This document shows, piece after piece, positions 13,295-14,315 of a stretch of 14,315 nt of DNA; position 1 is the first letter of the stretch, and the number at the start of each line of letters is the position of its first letter. The position numbers and the translations under genes were made by a program. The notes beneath the pieces are model-generated. The model was not told the origin of the DNA. It saw only the letters and a list, made by a program, of their open reading frames with translations, and did no database searches. Source of the DNA: Lachnospiraceae bacterium (GTDB lineage Bacteria; Bacillota; Clostridia; Lachnospirales; Lachnospiraceae); contig JAEDFR010000060.1 of the NCBI GenBank assembly GCA_016297945.1, forward strand, positions 1-14,315, given 5' to 3'.

Positions 13295-13981
13295 TTACTC
13301 AATAGCCTCAGAAATGTACATGGATGTCAAAAATACAAATACATATGCCTGCAACAATCCGTCAAACAAATCAAAATACAAACTGAAAACTGCCGGTAAA
13401 AATACGGGCACCACAATCTTAATCAGTTCCATAATGACAAATGCTCCTAGAACATTACCGAAAAGACGCATGCACAAAGATAAAGGTCTTGTAAATACTT
13501 CCAAAATGTTGATGGGAGTAACAATCGCTACCGGTTCCGTAAAATGATGCAGCCATTTTCTGACACCTTTATGATGAATTCCTGCCGCTTCCACCAGCAC
13601 GATACTCATAACCGCAAGTGCAATGGTAACATTCAAATCCTTCGTGGGTGATTTCATCCCAAACAGCCCGATGATATTGGATACTCCTATGTAAAGCAAA
13701 ACCGTAATCAGATAGGGAACAAACGCCTTTCCTTTTGGTCCAATCATTCCTTCCACCAGACCGTATAGTTTGGTATAAATAAGTTCTGCAACCGCCTGCC
13801 TTTTACTGATATGATCAATCTTTAAATCCCTGGTTAAAATCACGGCACCGATAATCAGGACAGCCATGATAATCCAGGTCACCACAACCGATTCTGATAT
13901 GCCAATTCCACCAAAAACCGGAATTGTAAAGACAGTTTCACATTCCAGTTCGGTCATCAGTTTTGAAGCCAGATCTTCCAA
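13295..13981 (-). CDS. atpB: Fo ATP synthase a subunit (proton channel)
   Basis: The membrane stator subunit that carries ions to and from the c ring. It is 228 residues with five or six membrane helices, and the essential arginine is present as R172 in SLCMRLFGNVLGAF. Upstream, TPINILEVFTRPLSL is the standard approach to that helix. Helix 6 ends in QAYVFVFLTSMYISEAIE. The TTG start (13979-13981) is well supported by AAAGGAG with an 8-nt spacer; an ATG within the spacer is out of frame. It is the first gene of the operon in this window. No atpI-like gene precedes it in the 334 bp available, which matches operons that lack atpI or carry it elsewhere. Confidence 0.94.
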   Translation of the reverse strand: MEDLASKLMTELECETVFTIPVFGGIGISESVVVTWIIMAVLIIGAVILTRDLKIDHISKRQAVAELIYTKLYGLVEGMIGPKGKAFVPYLITVLLYIGVSNIIGLFGMKSPTKDLNVTIALAVMSIVLVEAAGIHHKGVRKWLHHFTEPVAIVTPINILEVFTRPLSLCMRLFGNVLGAFVIMELIKIVVPVFLPAVFSLYFDLFDGLLQAYVFVFLTSMYISEAIE

Positions 13982-14075
13982 GAAACCATCTCCTTTTTTA
14001 CTTCAAATATCAGACAGAAGAATAAACAAAATCCTCAAAATATAGTATTTGTATCCCCTGCCAAAATCTATATGT

Positions 14076-14104
14076 AGTTTAACTCTTTTATTTTGGGAAT
14101 GCAA
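14076..14104 (-). promoter_or_regulatory. Candidate promoter for the ATP synthase operon
   Basis: TTGCAT (14099-14104), a 17-bp spacer and TAAACT (14076-14081) on the minus strand lie about 100 bp before atpB, giving a leader of roughly 85 nt. The -10 box is imperfect and there is no TGn extension. It lies between the repeat core and the operon, so transcription from it would not include the folded core. Confidence 0.45.
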
Positions 14105-14177
14105 GATTTGTGTTCCCGTTATTTGCCGATTAAAAAAGAAATATCCCATTTTTTATAATTCGCTACTTGGGGGATAC

Positions 14178-14260
14178 TGCAAGTCGTCCTTGCAGAAAAT
14201 GATATATCTTTGTCGCCTCGCACTTCGGTTTTTAGCTTTTCTAAGCGACATGCTCACAAA
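14178..14260. repeat. Element B: second copy of the repeat core upstream of atpB
   Basis: The segment at 14205-14260 matches element A's core, sharing CACTTCGGTTT-like and TTTTCTAAGCG blocks. The paired flanks differ in a compensating way: TGTCGC (14211-14216) pairs with GCGACA here, whereas TACCAC pairs with GCGGTA in element A. A perfect 7-bp hairpin, CTGCAAG/CTTGCAG (14178-14196), lies beside it. The 20-bp outer arms of element A are not present, apart from one half-arm-like AGATTTGTGTTCCC at 14104-14117, so this copy is decayed or larger than what is visible. Confidence 0.5.
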
Positions 14261-14277
14261 AATTTATTAAATGCCCG

Positions 14278-14315
14278 GTTTCAAAACTCAGACTTCGTCT
14301 TCAGACAGTTGAAAC
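14278..14315 (-). terminator. Hairpin at the window edge, possible terminator of an upstream gene
   Basis: GTTTCAA (14278-14284) pairs with TTGAAAC (14309-14315). Inside, CT pairs with AG after a two-base bulge, and AGAC/GTCT forms a small apical stem. On the minus strand an AT-rich tract with TTTTT follows after about 15 nt. This spacing is loose for an intrinsic terminator, and the hairpin touches the window edge, so its real extent is unknown. Confidence 0.25.

Larger units (their letters stand above)
13982..14315. other. Upstream region of the ATP synthase operon without a gene
   Basis: No coding frame is supported in these 334 bp. From the operon outward they contain the atpB ribosome site and A/T-rich leader, a candidate promoter (14076-14104), an AGATTTGTGTTCCC segment (14104-14117) resembling the arm of element A, a hairpin CTGCAAG/CTTGCAG (14178-14196), the repeat core (14205-14260) and an edge hairpin (14278-14315). 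Confidence 0.5.

Noticed and set aside
1..14315. CRISPR arrays, tRNA or rRNA genes, prophage or complete transposase genes
   Set aside because: No regularly spaced direct repeats, cloverleaf-like segments, rRNA signatures or transposase frames were found on either strand.

Overview
The window reads as chromosomal DNA of an AT-rich, Gram-positive anaerobe of the class Clostridia, most likely Lachnospiraceae. The evidence is AGGAGG-type ribosome sites, an energy-coupling-factor S component, a membrane HD-GYP protein, paired MATE exporters, and the style of the F1Fo ATP synthase proteins. This placement is an inference, because there is no rRNA here to anchor it. Every gene I can support lies on the minus strand, so transcription runs from high to low coordinates.

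Right half (7360-13981): a complete F-type ATP synthase operon in the order atpB (a), atpE (c), atpF (b), atpH-atpA fusion (delta plus alpha), atpG (gamma), atpD (beta), atpC (epsilon). Delta and alpha are one continuous 671-codon reading frame. The codon at the expected alpha start is GTC, and I see no ribosome site there. This fusion is the most striking feature of the window. The b/delta-alpha, delta-alpha/gamma and gamma/beta junctions all contain a GTGA overlap. A 174-bp imperfect palindrome fills almost the whole beta-epsilon gap. A MATE exporter gene follows epsilon after only 9 bp, with its ribosome site on the epsilon stop codon, so it appears to belong to the same transcription unit.

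Middle (2709-5877): a GNAT acetyltransferase, a 128-bp hairpin element with perfect 20-bp arms, then a second MATE exporter, a 75-residue membrane protein and a YbjQ-family protein in a tight cluster. After a structured intergenic stretch comes a 94-residue membrane protein.

Left (58-2632): a 7TM-like HD-GYP c-di-GMP phosphodiesterase, a 56-residue cysteine-rich protein, a GGGGACG palindrome, a broken piece of an ABC-2 permease, and an ECF transporter S component with a good promoter of its own.

Several repeated or palindromic intergenic elements occur. A core with compensatory base changes is found upstream of both the first MATE gene and atpB. A TAATGATGATACC sequence sits exactly on the stop codons of two unrelated genes. 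The energy theme is coherent: the ATP synthase sets or uses the ion gradient that MATE exporters draw on, and the c subunit lacks the sodium-ligand residues, which points to a proton-coupled enzyme.
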